Assembly: GCA_001570385.1 (NCBI GenBank)
Contig: BBYL01000038.1
Coordinates: 51,744-115,743 of the forward strand
Direction: 5' to 3'
Origin: Microtetraspora glauca
Lineage (GTDB): Bacteria > Actinomycetota > Actinomycetes > Streptosporangiales > Streptosporangiaceae
DNA: 64,000 nucleotides
How positions within the stretch are numbered: the stretch's first letter is position 1; the number at the start of each line of letters is the position of its first letter. Positions 7,281 through 16,096 of this stretch are shown piece after piece. The notes beneath the pieces are model-generated. The model searched no databases, had not been told where the DNA came from, and saw nothing but the letters and a program-made list of their open reading frames with translations. The position numbers and the translations under genes are program-made.

Positions 7281-8843
7281 ATGGCGGGGAGGTGGTCGGA
7301 CCGCACGCCGCTGCGGATCAAGCTGATCGCCGCGATGCTGGCACTGGTCGCCGTCGCCCTCGCCGTCATCGGTGTGGGCAGTGTCTCGGTGCTCAGGGGC
7401 TACCTCGTCGACAGGGTCGACGCGCAACTCGACATGGTCGCGAGGGACGTCGGCAGGCAGATGAAGCGCAAGCCGCTGGAACTCGTCCGGCTGCGCACCC
7501 CACCCGACGGCTGGGTCGCGATCTACGGCGGCGACGGCGGGCTGATCGCCTCGCAGGCCGGGATGTCCGTCGAGGGCCTGCCCGGGCCGCTTTCCCCGCC
7601 CCGTGACACCGAGATGCCGCAGACCGTCGCGGCCGAGTCGGGAAACGGCATGTGGCGGGTGCGCGTCGTGCGAGGCGAGGACGGCGGAAGCGCGCTCGTC
7701 GCCGTCGACCTGGACTCCGTCCAGCAGATCACCACCCGGCTCGCGCTCATAGAACTGCTGGGGAGCGCCATCGTCATGGGCGTGCTCGCCGTGGTCGGCA
7801 TCGTCACCGTACGGCGGAGCCTGCGCCCGCTGACCGAGATCGAGCGGACCGCGGAGGCGATCGCCGACGGCGATCTCAGCAGCCGGGTGCCCGACCGTCA
7901 TCCGCGTACCGAGGTGGGGCGGCTCTCCCGCTCGCTCAACGGCATGCTGTCCCAGATCGAGTCGGCGTTCCAGGCGAAGGCGTCGTCGGAGGCGGCCGCA
8001 CGCGAGTCGGAGGCGCGGATGCGCAGGTTCGTGGCGGACGCGTCACACGAGCTGCGCACGCCGCTCACCTCGATCCGGGGGTTCGCCGAGTTCCACCGGA
8101 GGGTGCCGGCCGACGGCGGCGACACCGCCCGCCTGATGCGGCGGATCGAGGACGAAGCCGCACGCATGGGCCTGCTTGTGGACGATCTGCTGCTGCTCGC
8201 CCGGCTGGACCAGCAGCGCCCGCTCCAGGAGCATCCCGTCGATCTCCTCGCCATCGCGGCCGAGGCCGTGTACGACGCGCGGATCCTCGAACCGGACAGG
8301 GACGTGTCCCTGCTGGTCGACTCCGACGTCGCTCTGATCGTCGAAGGGGACGAGGTACGGCTGCGCCAGGTCGTCGGCAACCTGATGAGCAACGCGATGA
8401 CCCACACACCCGCGGGGACGCCGGTCACGATCCGGGTCGGGGTGATCGGCGCGCGGGCCGTCGTCGAGGTCGCGGACAAGGGGCCCGGCCTGACACCGGA
8501 CCAGGCGGAACGCGTGTTCGAGCGCTTCTACCGTGCGGATCTGTCGCGGGCCCGCAGGGACGAGTCGGTCAGCCGGTCCCTGGGCGGTAGCGGTCTGGGG
8601 CTGTCCATCGTGGCGGCGATCGTCCGGGCGCACGGCGGCACGGTGACCGTGGAGACGGCGCCGGGCGCCGGTGCCGCCTTCCGCGTCCTCCTCCCGCTGG
8701 TCCCCGAGGTCCTGATCCCCGACGAGGCCATGGACGATGACGCGGGATCGGGAGACACGGGATCGGGAGACACGGGATCGGGAGGCACGGGATCGGGAGG
8801 CACGGGATCGGGAGACACGGTGTCCGGCGCGGGCGTCGGGTGA
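7281..8843 (+). CDS. Sensor histidine kinase 1
   Basis: Membrane sensor kinase, partner of the preceding regulator. TM1 is about residues 14-36 and TM2 about 157-177, flanking an extracytoplasmic sensor domain of about 115 residues. HAMP (RRSLRPLTEIERTAEAIADGDLS) follows, then a HisKA box with H256 (FVADASHELRTPLTSIRGFAEF). The ATPase domain has an N-box (NLMSNAMTHTP), G1 box (DKGPGLTPDQAERVFERFYRAD) and G2 box (GGSGLGLSIV). The C-terminal ~40 residues are a low-complexity tail of GSGDT/GSGGT repeats from a 15-bp minisatellite. The signal is unknown; proximity to adaptor and ABC genes suggests an envelope or antibiotic stress signal. Confidence 0.93.
   Translation: MAGRWSDRTPLRIKLIAAMLALVAVALAVIGVGSVSVLRGYLVDRVDAQLDMVARDVGRQMKRKPLELVRLRTPPDGWVAIYGGDGGLIASQAGMSVEGLPGPLSPPRDTEMPQTVAAESGNGMWRVRVVRGEDGGSALVAVDLDSVQQITTRLALIELLGSAIVMGVLAVVGIVTVRRSLRPLTEIERTAEAIADGDLSSRVPDRHPRTEVGRLSRSLNGMLSQIESAFQAKASSEAAARESEARMRRFVADASHELRTPLTSIRGFAEFHRRVPADGGDTARLMRRIEDEAARMGLLVDDLLLLARLDQQRPLQEHPVDLLAIAAEAVYDARILEPDRDVSLLVDSDVALIVEGDEVRLRQVVGNLMSNAMTHTPAGTPVTIRVGVIGARAVVEVADKGPGLTPDQAERVFERFYRADLSRARRDESVSRSLGGSGLGLSIVAAIVRAHGGTVTVETAPGAGAAFRVLLPLVPEVLIPDEAMDDDAGSGDTGSGDTGSGGTGSGGTGSGDTVSGAGVG
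8744..8818 (+). repeat. Five 15-bp tandem repeats at the kinase 3' end
   Basis: Five units of GGGATCGGGAGACAC (two have G for A at position 12) encode GSGDT/GSGGT in the kinase tail. The repeat is in frame, so changes in copy number would only lengthen or shorten the tail. Confidence 0.9.
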
Positions 8844-8883
8844 GGTGACCTCGCCCTCCCGATTTCCACCTGATTCTGAGGCC

Positions 8884-8913
8884 CTGACTCTGACCTGCCT
8901 GACTCTGACCTGC
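8884..8913. repeat. 15-bp direct repeat in a convergent intergenic stretch
   Basis: CTGACTCTGACCTGC occurs twice back to back inside the 220-bp gap between the kinase and the convergent adaptor. The rest of the gap is degenerate CTG/CCGACT-rich sequence. No terminator hairpin with a T-run was seen. Confidence 0.8.
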
Positions 8914-9063
8914 CCGGCTCCGGCTGTCTGGCCCCGACTGTCTGCCCCGACTACCTGGGTCCGACCGCTTGATTCCGAGTCAGTGGTTCCGGTCCGAGAC
9001 CGATTCCGGCCCGCTGGATTCCGAGGAGCTCGGCCGACGCGGGCTTCTCGGAATTCCCCGGCG

Positions 9064-11109
9064 TCACCTCCCCGGGGTCGCGTCACCTCCCGGTCTCACT
9101 TGCCGGGCCCCCGTCGGGGTCGGCGTGGGGGTGAGTCCTGGGAAGGTCCCGTCCGGGAACGTCCCCGGGCCGGAGGCTCCGCTCGACACGATCACCTGGT
9201 CGCCCTCGTCGAGGCCCTCGACGATCTGGATGTACTGGTCGCTCTCCACGCCGGTCTTCACCTGACGCCGGACGTCCTGGTCGCCGCTGCGCACGGTGAC
9301 CGTCGCCGTCCCGCCGGATCCGATCTCCACGGCGCGCGCGGGGACGTAGACCGCGTTCTCGGCCTCGTCGGTCGTCACCTGGACGTACGCGGTCTGCCCG
9401 ACCAGCAGGTTCTCGGGTGAGCTGGAGAGGGCGACGCGCACGCCGTACCGGACGAGCTGGTCGCTCGTCGTCGCGGTGACGTCGATGTGGGTGATGGTTC
9501 CGGTGAACTCCTGGCCGGGGTGGGTGTCCATGGTCACCGTGGCCTGCTGTCCGACCTTGAGCTTGCCGACGTCGGACTCGGTGAACAGCGCGTTCACCTG
9601 GAGCTCGTCCAGGTTGCCGAGGGTGATGAACGCCGATCCCGCGCTCGCCGTGTCCCCGGCCTTGCCGCCGACGGTCATGACCGTGCCCTTCGAGGGGGCT
9701 TTGATGATCACTCCGGCCAGCGCCTCCTTGGCGTCCGCGAACTCGCGCTTCGCCGTGGCGAGGTCGGCCTCGGCCTGCTCGACCGACGTGGTCCCCCCGC
9801 CCATGCCGGAGCCGCCGCCTGAGCCGGCGCCGGAGGAACCGCCCGCCGCGCCTCCGGAGGCGCCGGTGCCGGACGAGCCGCCCTGAGGCGAGGCGCCGCC
9901 GGTGGAACCGTTCGATCCCGTGGCGCGGTTCCCGGTGGTGGACTTCCCGGTGCCGGTGCCGGTGCCGGTGCCGGTGCCGCAGGTCGCGGCCGGGCCGGAC
10001 GTCGTGGAGGGCCTCGCCGACGCCTTCCCCGACGGGCTCGCCGACGGGTCCGCTCCACCGCCGGTCGTCGCGGCCGGCGAGAAGCCAGAGGAGCCGCCTA
10101 CCCCGCCGGACCCGGTGTTCGTGGTCACGGTGAGCATCTTGACGATGGTCTCGATGATGCCCTGGGTGACGGTGACCGTCTCCCTGACGGTCACTCGTTC
10201 CTTGATGATGATCGTCTGGGTGACGGTGACCGTGGGGGCCGGGTTCGGCCGGTTCTCCTGTGTCGGCTGGGCCGGCTCAGGTGTCGACGCGGAATCCGAG
10301 GGTTCCGGTGTCGGCTGTGCGTGCGCCCGCCGCGAGGACTGCTTCACCTCGGAGGACTGCCGTACGGTCTCCTGGCCGGCCGATCCCGGCTCCGACGTCG
10401 TGGTGGTCGTGACCGTGGAGATCGGGGTGGGCTCGGAGGTGGTCGTGGAGATCGGCGTCGGGCGCGACGTCGTCGTCGAGATCGGCACCGGGGTGGAGGA
10501 GGTCGTCACCGCCGGGGCGGCGGGGGTCACCACGACGGGGCCGACCACCGAGGGCGACGGAGCGGCCGAGGACGCCGCGGGCGTCGCCGAGGCGCCGCCG
10601 CCTCCGGGCGGGCAGGTCGCGGCGGGGGAGGAACTCGGGCCGGCGGACGGCGCGGCGGACTGCCGGGACGTCGTCCGGTCCGACGTGGACGTGGAGGAGC
10701 GGTCCGATGTGGGGGAGGCCGTGGAGGAGCTCTCCGCCTCTTCGGCGTCGTCGAGCGCCTCGTACGCGGCGGACAGCGCGGCGCGGGCCGCGAGGTAGTT
10801 CTCCCTGGCCTCCGTGCCGTCGACGCGTGCGAGGGCCTGTCCCGCCCGGACCTTCTGGCCGGGTCTGACGTACACCTTCCGCACGGTGCCCGAGGCGCTG
10901 AACGACAGGTCACGGCTGTTGGCGTCCACCGTGTTGCCGCTCGCGGAGATGGCAGAGGTCACGTTGCCGCGTTTGGCGGCCACCAGCTCGATCCTCGCGG
11001 TGGTGGCGGTCTCGTCGCCGCCACCGAGAAGGTAGACGCCGCCACAGGCGAGTACGGCGCAGGCGAGGGCCAGACCTCCTGTGCGAAGGACCTTGGGCGG
11101 AACAATCAT
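9064..11109 (-). CDS. MacA/HlyD-type efflux adaptor with a giant hairpin insertion
   Basis: Membrane-anchored periplasmic-adaptor-like protein, 681 residues against the usual 350-420. Order: N-terminal TM (about 10-30), first barrel-sandwich half (SGTVRKVYVRPGQKVRAGQALARVDG, 73-98), first coiled-coil helix (99-126), insertion (127-441), second helix (442-465), second lipoyl half (VIIKAPSKGTVMTVGGKAGD), beta-barrel and MP domain. The insertion is Ser/Thr/Pro/Gly-rich with STTTSxPTPI repeats near 211-232, a beta-prone V/T stretch (292-330), (TG)n, and single Cys at 166 and 377. ATG 11109 was preferred over TTG 11115. It is divergent from adaptor 2 and probably shares the MacB-type transporter or serves an unlinked one (inference). 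Confidence 0.85.
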   Translation of the reverse strand: MIVPPKVLRTGGLALACAVLACGGVYLLGGGDETATTARIELVAAKRGNVTSAISASGNTVDANSRDLSFSASGTVRKVYVRPGQKVRAGQALARVDGTEARENYLAARAALSAAYEALDDAEEAESSSTASPTSDRSSTSTSDRTTSRQSAAPSAGPSSSPAATCPPGGGGASATPAASSAAPSPSVVGPVVVTPAAPAVTTSSTPVPISTTTSRPTPISTTTSEPTPISTVTTTTTSEPGSAGQETVRQSSEVKQSSRRAHAQPTPEPSDSASTPEPAQPTQENRPNPAPTVTVTQTIIIKERVTVRETVTVTQGIIETIVKMLTVTTNTGSGGVGGSSGFSPAATTGGGADPSASPSGKASARPSTTSGPAATCGTGTGTGTGTGKSTTGNRATGSNGSTGGASPQGGSSGTGASGGAAGGSSGAGSGGGSGMGGGTTSVEQAEADLATAKREFADAKEALAGVIIKAPSKGTVMTVGGKAGDTASAGSAFITLGNLDELQVNALFTESDVGKLKVGQQATVTMDTHPGQEFTGTITHIDVTATTSDQLVRYGVRVALSSSPENLLVGQTAYVQVTTDEAENAVYVPARAVEIGSGGTATVTVRSGDQDVRRQVKTGVESDQYIQIVEGLDEGDQVIVSSGASGPGTFPDGTFPGLTPTPTPTGARQVRPGGDATPGR

Positions 11110-11143
11110 GCGCAAAATGGTGCTGGTGCCAGGTCATACCAGG

Positions 11144-11159
11144 CTCAGGTGCGCCTGAG
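11144..11159. promoter_or_regulatory. Palindrome between the divergent adaptors
   Basis: CTCAGG-TGCG-CCTGAG is a perfect 6-bp inverted repeat. It lies in the 148-bp spacer between adaptor 1 (leftward, start 11109) and adaptor 2 (rightward, start 11258). The position fits a shared operator, possibly for one of the two flanking response regulators (inference). Confidence 0.35.
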
Positions 11160-11257
11160 AGTTGTCTGTGTAGGTGTCCGCGTACGGGCGCAGTTGTCAG
11201 CAAAGCTTCAGGCACGTCCGAAGTTGGCTCAAGCCCCGCCAGGCAGGGTGAAGGCCC

Positions 11258-12460
11258 GTGAAGCTGTCGACCAGGCGCAGGGCGCTGATCGTGAACGGCA
11301 CCCTCGGGGTGCTGGTGGCGGGTGGTGCGGTCGCCGCCTATCTCTCCCTCGTGGGCACCGCGGCCGGTCCCGCGAGCGCGGCCGGGGGTTCCACCGTGAC
11401 CGTCGGCCGGGGCACGGTCCTCGACTCGGTCTCGGCCTCCGGCTCGCTGGAGAGCGCTCGGAGCGCGTCCCTCGACTTCCGTACCAGCGGGACGATCTCC
11501 TCGATAAACGTAAAAGAGGGCCAGAAGGTCAAAAAGGGGCAGGTTCTCGCGAGGTTGGACGGCTCCTCGCTGAGGGACGATCTCACCGCCGCGTCCGCGA
11601 GCCTCACGGTGGCCAAGGAGCAGAACGAGAGCCAGGCGACCGCCTCCAGCTACTCGCAGTACGTCAAGGCGCTCAACTCCTACAAGAGCGCCAAACGGGC
11701 CCTCGCGGAGACCGTGCTCAAGGCGCCGTTCAGCGCCACGGTCACCGCGATCAACGGCGTGATCGGCGACACGGCCGGATCCTCGTCAGGAGGCGGCGGA
11801 GGGGCGTCGTCCGGAGGGGCGTCGTCCGGAGGTGGCGCGGCCGGGGCGTCGTCGGGAGGAAGCTCGTCCGGCTCCTCCGGGACGATCGAGCTGATCGACA
11901 CCTCCCGCATGCAGATCGTCGGCAACTTCACCGAGTCCGACGTCACGAAGCTGAAGGTCGGCCAGGCGGCCACGATCTCGTTCGACGCGCTCAGCGGGGT
12001 GACCGCCCAGGGCAGGGTCAGCATCATCAACCCGGTCGCCACGACGAGCAACAACGTCGTCCAGTACCCCGTGACCGTCACGCTCACCGAGATCCCCGAC
12101 GGCGTACGACTCGGCCAGACGGCCACGGTCGCGGTCGTCGTGGACAAGGCCGAGAACGTGGTCACCGTGCCCACCTCGGTGATCACCACCACCGGTGGTC
12201 GTACCACGGTCACCCTGCTGCGCGACGGGCAGCGAGTGACGCAGACCGTGGAGGTCGGCGTCGAGGGCGACGACACGGCGGAGATCAGGTCCGGCGTCTC
12301 CGAGGGCGACCAGCTGGTACGGCCGGCCACCACGTCCGGCGGGACGAGCGGATCCACCGGGATCGGCGGCGGCCGGATGCAGGGCGGTTTCGGGACCGGT
12401 GGCGGCGGGGTGCCCGGCGGCATGCCGGGTGGCGGCGGCGGACCGGCCGGTGGCCGATGA
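11258..12460 (+). CDS. MacA/HlyD-type efflux adaptor 2
   Basis: Adaptor of a MacAB-like tripartite exporter, 400 residues, GTG start. TM at about 11-30; first lipoyl half with SGTISSINVKEGQKVKKGQVLARLDG; coiled-coil hairpin DDLTAASASLTVAKEQ to YKSAKRALAET; second lipoyl half (VLKAPFSATVTAINGVIGD) interrupted by a Gly/Ser-rich loop of about 35 residues. A beta-barrel (MQIVGNFTESDVTKLKVGQ) and membrane-proximal domain (VPTSVITTTGGRTTVTLL) follow, with a Gly-rich C-terminal tail. Its TGA overlaps the ATG of the ATPase by four bases, so it is translationally coupled to the transporter. It is paralogous to adaptor 1, with the long insertion absent. Confidence 0.9.
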   Translation: MKLSTRRRALIVNGTLGVLVAGGAVAAYLSLVGTAAGPASAAGGSTVTVGRGTVLDSVSASGSLESARSASLDFRTSGTISSINVKEGQKVKKGQVLARLDGSSLRDDLTAASASLTVAKEQNESQATASSYSQYVKALNSYKSAKRALAETVLKAPFSATVTAINGVIGDTAGSSSGGGGGASSGGASSGGGAAGASSGGSSSGSSGTIELIDTSRMQIVGNFTESDVTKLKVGQAATISFDALSGVTAQGRVSIINPVATTSNNVVQYPVTVTLTEIPDGVRLGQTATVAVVVDKAENVVTVPTSVITTTGGRTTVTLLRDGQRVTQTVEVGVEGDDTAEIRSGVSEGDQLVRPATTSGGTSGSTGIGGGRMQGGFGTGGGGVPGGMPGGGGGPAGGR

Positions 12461-13362
12461 ACGAGCCGCTGAACGGGCCCCTGAACGGGCCCACGGCCCG
12501 GCCCGGTGACGGCGCGTACAGCGCGGGGAACGGCTGGACGACCGCCGTGCCGTGCGACCCGCCGCCCGCCGACAGCCCGCGCGACGATGTCCCGGGCGGC
12601 GAGGCATCCGGTGCCGAGCCGGTCCTCCTCATCCGTGACGTCAGGAAGATCTACGGCGAGGGCGAGGCGACCGTGCACGCCCTGCGCGGCGTCTCGCTGA
12701 CCGTCGAACGCGGCGACTACGTGGCGATCATGGGCGCGTCCGGGTCCGGCAAGTCCACGCTGATGAACATCATCGGCTGCCTCGACATCCCGACCACGGG
12801 GACGTACCTGCTCGGCGGCACCGATGTGGGCGTGCTCGACGACGTCCAGCTCGCCCGTGTGCGCAACCGGAGGATCGGGTTCATCTTCCAGTCGTTCAAC
12901 CTGATCCCCCGGATGAGCGCGCTGGCGAACGTCGAGCTTCCCCTGGCGTATGGAGGGGTGCGGGCGGCCGATCGCCGCCGCCGGGCGCTGGCCGCGCTCG
13001 GGCTGGTCGGGCTGGCCGACCGGGTGGGGCACCAGCCGAACGAGCTGTCCGGCGGGCAGCAGCAGCGGGTCGCGGTCGCCCGCGCACTGGTCACCTCGCC
13101 GACGCTGCTGCTCGCCGACGAGCCGACCGGAGCCCTGGACAGCACGTCCACCCGGGACGTTCTGGCGATCTTCGACCGGCTGAGCGTGAGCGGCAGGACC
13201 ATCGTCGTGATCACCCACGAGGACGACGTCGCCGCGCACGCCAAGCGTGTCATCCGGCTGATGGACGGTCAGATCGTCGAGGACCGCAGGCAGGCGCCGG
13301 TGGACGGGCCGCCGCCCCTCGCCGGGCTCCGACCCCCCACGGAAGCGGTGAGTGACCGATGA
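12457..13362 (+). CDS. MacB-type ABC transporter ATPase
   Basis: Cytosolic ATPase of an exporter, 301 residues. After a disordered Pro/Gly-rich leader of about 50 residues come Walker A GASGSGKST (93-101), Q-loop FIFQSFNLIPRMSALANVE, signature LSGGQQQR, Walker B LLLADEPTGALDS and switch His in VVITHEDDVA. The MacB/LolD subfamily is indicated by TVHALRGVSLTVERGDYVAIMG and IIGCLDIPTTGTY. ATG 12457 overlaps the adaptor stop, and its own stop overlaps the permease ATG by four bases. Adaptor, ATPase and permease thus form one coupled operon. Confidence 0.95.
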   Translation: MNEPLNGPLNGPTARPGDGAYSAGNGWTTAVPCDPPPADSPRDDVPGGEASGAEPVLLIRDVRKIYGEGEATVHALRGVSLTVERGDYVAIMGASGSGKSTLMNIIGCLDIPTTGTYLLGGTDVGVLDDVQLARVRNRRIGFIFQSFNLIPRMSALANVELPLAYGGVRAADRRRRALAALGLVGLADRVGHQPNELSGGQQQRVAVARALVTSPTLLLADEPTGALDSTSTRDVLAIFDRLSVSGRTIVVITHEDDVAAHAKRVIRLMDGQIVEDRRQAPVDGPPPLAGLRPPTEAVSDR

Positions 13363-14603
13363 ACGCCCTGGAGATCACCCGGTTCGCGGTACGCGGCCTG
13401 ACCGCGAACAAGATGCGCAGCGTCCTGACGATGCTGGGCATCCTCATCGGGGTCGCCGCGGTCATCCTGCTGGTCGCGGTCGGTCAGGGATCGTCGGAGT
13501 CGATCAAACAGCGGATCCAGAGCCTGGGGGCCAACACCCTCACCGTCTCCGCGTCGTTCTCCGGCGGGTTCGGCGGCCCCGGAGGCCGGTCGGGCGGCGG
13601 TGGCGGCCCGCGCACCCAGGCGCGGGGGCTGACCCTCGACGACGCCCGCGCGCTCGCCGGATCGGGCAACGCTCCCTCGGTCAAGAGTGTCTCGCCCGTG
13701 GTGACCGCCTCCTCCGCCACGACGACGTACGAAGGGGCGAGTCACGACATATCCCAGGTCGTCGGCACGTACCCCAGCTATTTCGAGGCCACCAACAAGC
13801 CGGTCGCCTCGGGCGCGTACTTCACGAACCAGGACGTCACGGGGGTCCGCAAGGTGGTGGTCATCGGGAAGACGGTCGCCGAAGAGCTCTTCGGCCAGGC
13901 CGACCCGGTGGGCGGAAGGGTCAGCATCGAGGGCGTCTCCTTCACGGTCGTCGGCGTGCTGAAGGAATCGGGCTCCACCGGCGGCCAGGACGCCGACGAC
14001 ATCGCCATCGCGCCGCTGCCGGCCGTACAGCAGACGCTGTCCGGGTACGGCTCGCTCGGCAGCATCGTCATCCAGGCCACGAGCGCCGAGACGACGGACG
14101 CCGCTGAGGCGGAGATCACCGCGATTCTCAACCAGCGGCACGACATCACGGGCAGCGCGACGGCCGACTACCGGATACTCAACCAGGCCAGCCTGCAGGA
14201 GACGGTGACCGAGGCGACCGGCACGTTCACCGTGCTCCTCGGCGCGGTCGCGGCGATCAGTCTCCTCGTCGGCGGCATCGGCATCACGAACATCATGCTC
14301 GTGACCGTGACGGAGCGGACCCGCGAGATCGGCATCCGCAAGGCGATCGGCGCGCCCCGGGGGGCCATCCTCGGACAGTTCCTCATCGAGGCGACCCTGC
14401 TCAGCCTGATCGGCGGCCTGCTCGGGGTCGGCGTGGCCGTCGCGGGCAGCCAGTTCACGATCGCCGGGGTGCGGCCGGTCATCGTGCCGCAGTCGATCGT
14501 GCTGGCTCTCGGCGTCTCCGTCGCCATCGGCCTGTTCTTCGGCAGCTATCCCGCCAACCGCGCCGCGAAGTTGCGCCCGATCGAGGCACTGCGCTTCGAG
14601 TGA
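13359..14603 (+). CDS. MacB/FtsX-type ABC permease
   Basis: Four-TM exporter subunit, 414 residues. TM1 (VLTMLGILIGVAAVILLVAV, about 22-42) is followed by an extracytoplasmic MacB_PCD domain containing a Gly-rich insertion (FSGGFGGPGGRSGGGGG) and VVTASSATTTYEG...VVGTYPSYFE. The C-terminal FtsX core has three TM segments (FTVLLGAVAAISLLVGGIGI, ATLLSLIGGLLGVGVAVAG, SIVLALGVSVAIGLFFGSYPA) and ends in the family signature PANRAAKLRPIEALRFE. With the preceding adaptor and ATPase it forms a MacAB-like pump. The substrate (drug, peptide or lipid) is not evident. Confidence 0.94.
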   Translation: MNALEITRFAVRGLTANKMRSVLTMLGILIGVAAVILLVAVGQGSSESIKQRIQSLGANTLTVSASFSGGFGGPGGRSGGGGGPRTQARGLTLDDARALAGSGNAPSVKSVSPVVTASSATTTYEGASHDISQVVGTYPSYFEATNKPVASGAYFTNQDVTGVRKVVVIGKTVAEELFGQADPVGGRVSIEGVSFTVVGVLKESGSTGGQDADDIAIAPLPAVQQTLSGYGSLGSIVIQATSAETTDAAEAEITAILNQRHDITGSATADYRILNQASLQETVTEATGTFTVLLGAVAAISLLVGGIGITNIMLVTVTERTREIGIRKAIGAPRGAILGQFLIEATLLSLIGGLLGVGVAVAGSQFTIAGVRPVIVPQSIVLALGVSVAIGLFFGSYPANRAAKLRPIEALRFE

Positions 14604-14655
14604 TCCCGCGCCGCCGCGCGGTGACCCGAGGCGAGCACCCAAACCAGGAGTTGAG

Positions 14656-15372
14656 ATGAGCAGAGCGAAGGCGAAGGCGGACAGGTCCGAGGCCGAGATG
14701 CCGGCGGGAGACCTGCTGGACACCTCGCCGTTCGACGACGAGCCCGAGACGGAGCCAGAGGTGCGTCCGGCCGGGCGGGGGATGTCGAAGGTCACCCTCG
14801 CGCTCGGCGCCGCTGTCGTGCTCGTGGCGGGCGTGCTGGCCGGCATCCAGGCGCAGAAGGCGTGGGGGACCGCGTCTCCGTCCGGTGGCGGCGCGGCCGC
14901 GGGAGCCGGCGCGCGCGGCCTCGCCGGCGGCGGTTTCGGCGGCGGGTACGGCGGTGGCGGCGGTTTCCCCGGTGGCTATCCCGGGGGCGCCGGCGGTGGT
15001 TTCCGCGGCGGCGCCGGTCAAGGCCAGGGACCGGGCCAGGCCGGTCAGGGTGCCCAGAGCGATCAGGGCGGTCAGGGCGGTCAGGGGCAGGGCCAGCAGG
15101 GCAGGGGCGGCGCCGGCTCCTCCGGTGGAGGCGCGGTGGGCGACATGACCGTCGGCACGGTCAAGCTCGTGGACGGCAGCAAGATCTACGTCCAGACCTC
15201 GGGCGGGACCATCGTCACGATCAGGACCAGCGGTGACACGAAAGTGCAGGTCACCAAGGCCGGGAAGGTCACGGACCTCAAGGTCGGCAGCCCGGTCGTC
15301 GTCGCGGGCGCCAAGGACCAGGAAGGCGCCGTGGACGCGACCTCGGTCGTCCAGAGCTCTGTGAACCGCTGA
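14656..15372 (+). CDS. Membrane-anchored Gly-rich protein with DUF5666-like domain
   Basis: Accessory protein of the efflux module, 238 residues. A cytoplasmic acidic N-terminus leads to one TM helix (about 45-65, VTLALGAAVVLVAGVLAGI), then a Gly/Gln-rich segment (about 80-160, GGYGGGGGFPGGYPGG and QGGQGGQGQGQQG). A compact beta domain of about 75 residues follows (MTVGTVKLVDGSKIYVQTS, TKVQVTKAGKVTDLKVGSPVVVAGAKD) and resembles DUF5666/OB-like domains. It follows the permease by 52 bp with a GGAG site and precedes response regulator 2 by 34 bp. Function unknown; a sensor or assembly role at the cell surface is a guess. Confidence 0.75.
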   Translation: MSRAKAKADRSEAEMPAGDLLDTSPFDDEPETEPEVRPAGRGMSKVTLALGAAVVLVAGVLAGIQAQKAWGTASPSGGGAAAGAGARGLAGGGFGGGYGGGGGFPGGYPGGAGGGFRGGAGQGQGPGQAGQGAQSDQGGQGGQGQGQQGRGGAGSSGGGAVGDMTVGTVKLVDGSKIYVQTSGGTIVTIRTSGDTKVQVTKAGKVTDLKVGSPVVVAGAKDQEGAVDATSVVQSSVNR

Positions 15373-15406
15373 CGACGCGGACGAACCGCCGAAGGGAGAC
15401 CACCCG

Positions 15407-16096
15407 ATGACGACGGAGGCACGCCTGCTCGTCGTGGACGACGAGCCCAACATCAGAGAGTTGCTCTCCGTGAGCCTGAGGTACGCCGGATTCGAGGTGG
15501 TGACCGCCTCCGACGGCCGGGAGGCGGTCCAGATCGCCGAGCGGGTACGGCCCGACCTCATAGTGCTGGACGTGATGCTGCCCGACATGGACGGCTTCGC
15601 GGTCAGCGCCCGGCTCAGGGCGGCCGGTCGGCGGGTTCCCGTGGTCTTCCTGACCGCGCGGGACGCGACCGGCGACAAGGTCACCGGGCTGTCCCTGGGC
15701 GACGACTATGTGACCAAGCCGTTCAGCCTGGAGGAGGTGCTCGCCCGGATCCGAGCCGTGCTGCGCCGTACCCGCGGCGACGGCACCCCCTCGACCCGGC
15801 TCCGGGTGGCCGACCTGGAGATGGACGAGGAGGCGCACCAGGTGTGGCGCGCGGGCCGGCAGGTACGGCTCTCGCCCACGGAGTTCAAGCTGTTGCACTA
15901 TTTCATGATCAATCACGGCCGGGTGTTGTCGAAGGCGCAGATCCTGGACCACGTGTGGCACTACGACTTCGGCGGTGACCGCAACGTGGTGGAGTCCTAC
16001 GTCTCCTACCTGCGGCGCAAGATCGACACGGTGGATCCGAAGCTCATCCACACGCTTCGCGGCGTGGGCTATGTCCTCCGTGCTCCGCGTCGCTGA
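15407..16096 (+). CDS. OmpR-family response regulator 2
   Basis: Paralogue of response regulator 1, 229 residues. Receiver acidic pair D11/D12, phospho-acceptor D55 (LIVLDVMLPDMDGFA) and K104 (YVTKPFS); the C-terminal winged helix has LSPTEFKLLHYFMINHGRVLSK and VESYVSYLRRKID. Compared with regulator 1 it lacks one Gly in the beta5-proximal loop (LSLGDDYVTK against LTLGGDDYVTK). It is in the same operon direction as the ABC genes. It overlaps the kinase start by 26 bp, indicating coupled translation. Confidence 0.93.
   Translation: MTTEARLLVVDDEPNIRELLSVSLRYAGFEVVTASDGREAVQIAERVRPDLIVLDVMLPDMDGFAVSARLRAAGRRVPVVFLTARDATGDKVTGLSLGDDYVTKPFSLEEVLARIRAVLRRTRGDGTPSTRLRVADLEMDEEAHQVWRAGRQVRLSPTEFKLLHYFMINHGRVLSKAQILDHVWHYDFGGDRNVVESYVSYLRRKIDTVDPKLIHTLRGVGYVLRAPRR

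Noticed and set aside
10321..12456. 1013-residue reading frame running into the ABC ATPase from 10321
   Set aside because: The first ~712 residues are Arg/Gly-rich shadow of the two adaptor genes; the real ATPase starts at ATG 12457, overlapping the adaptor stop.
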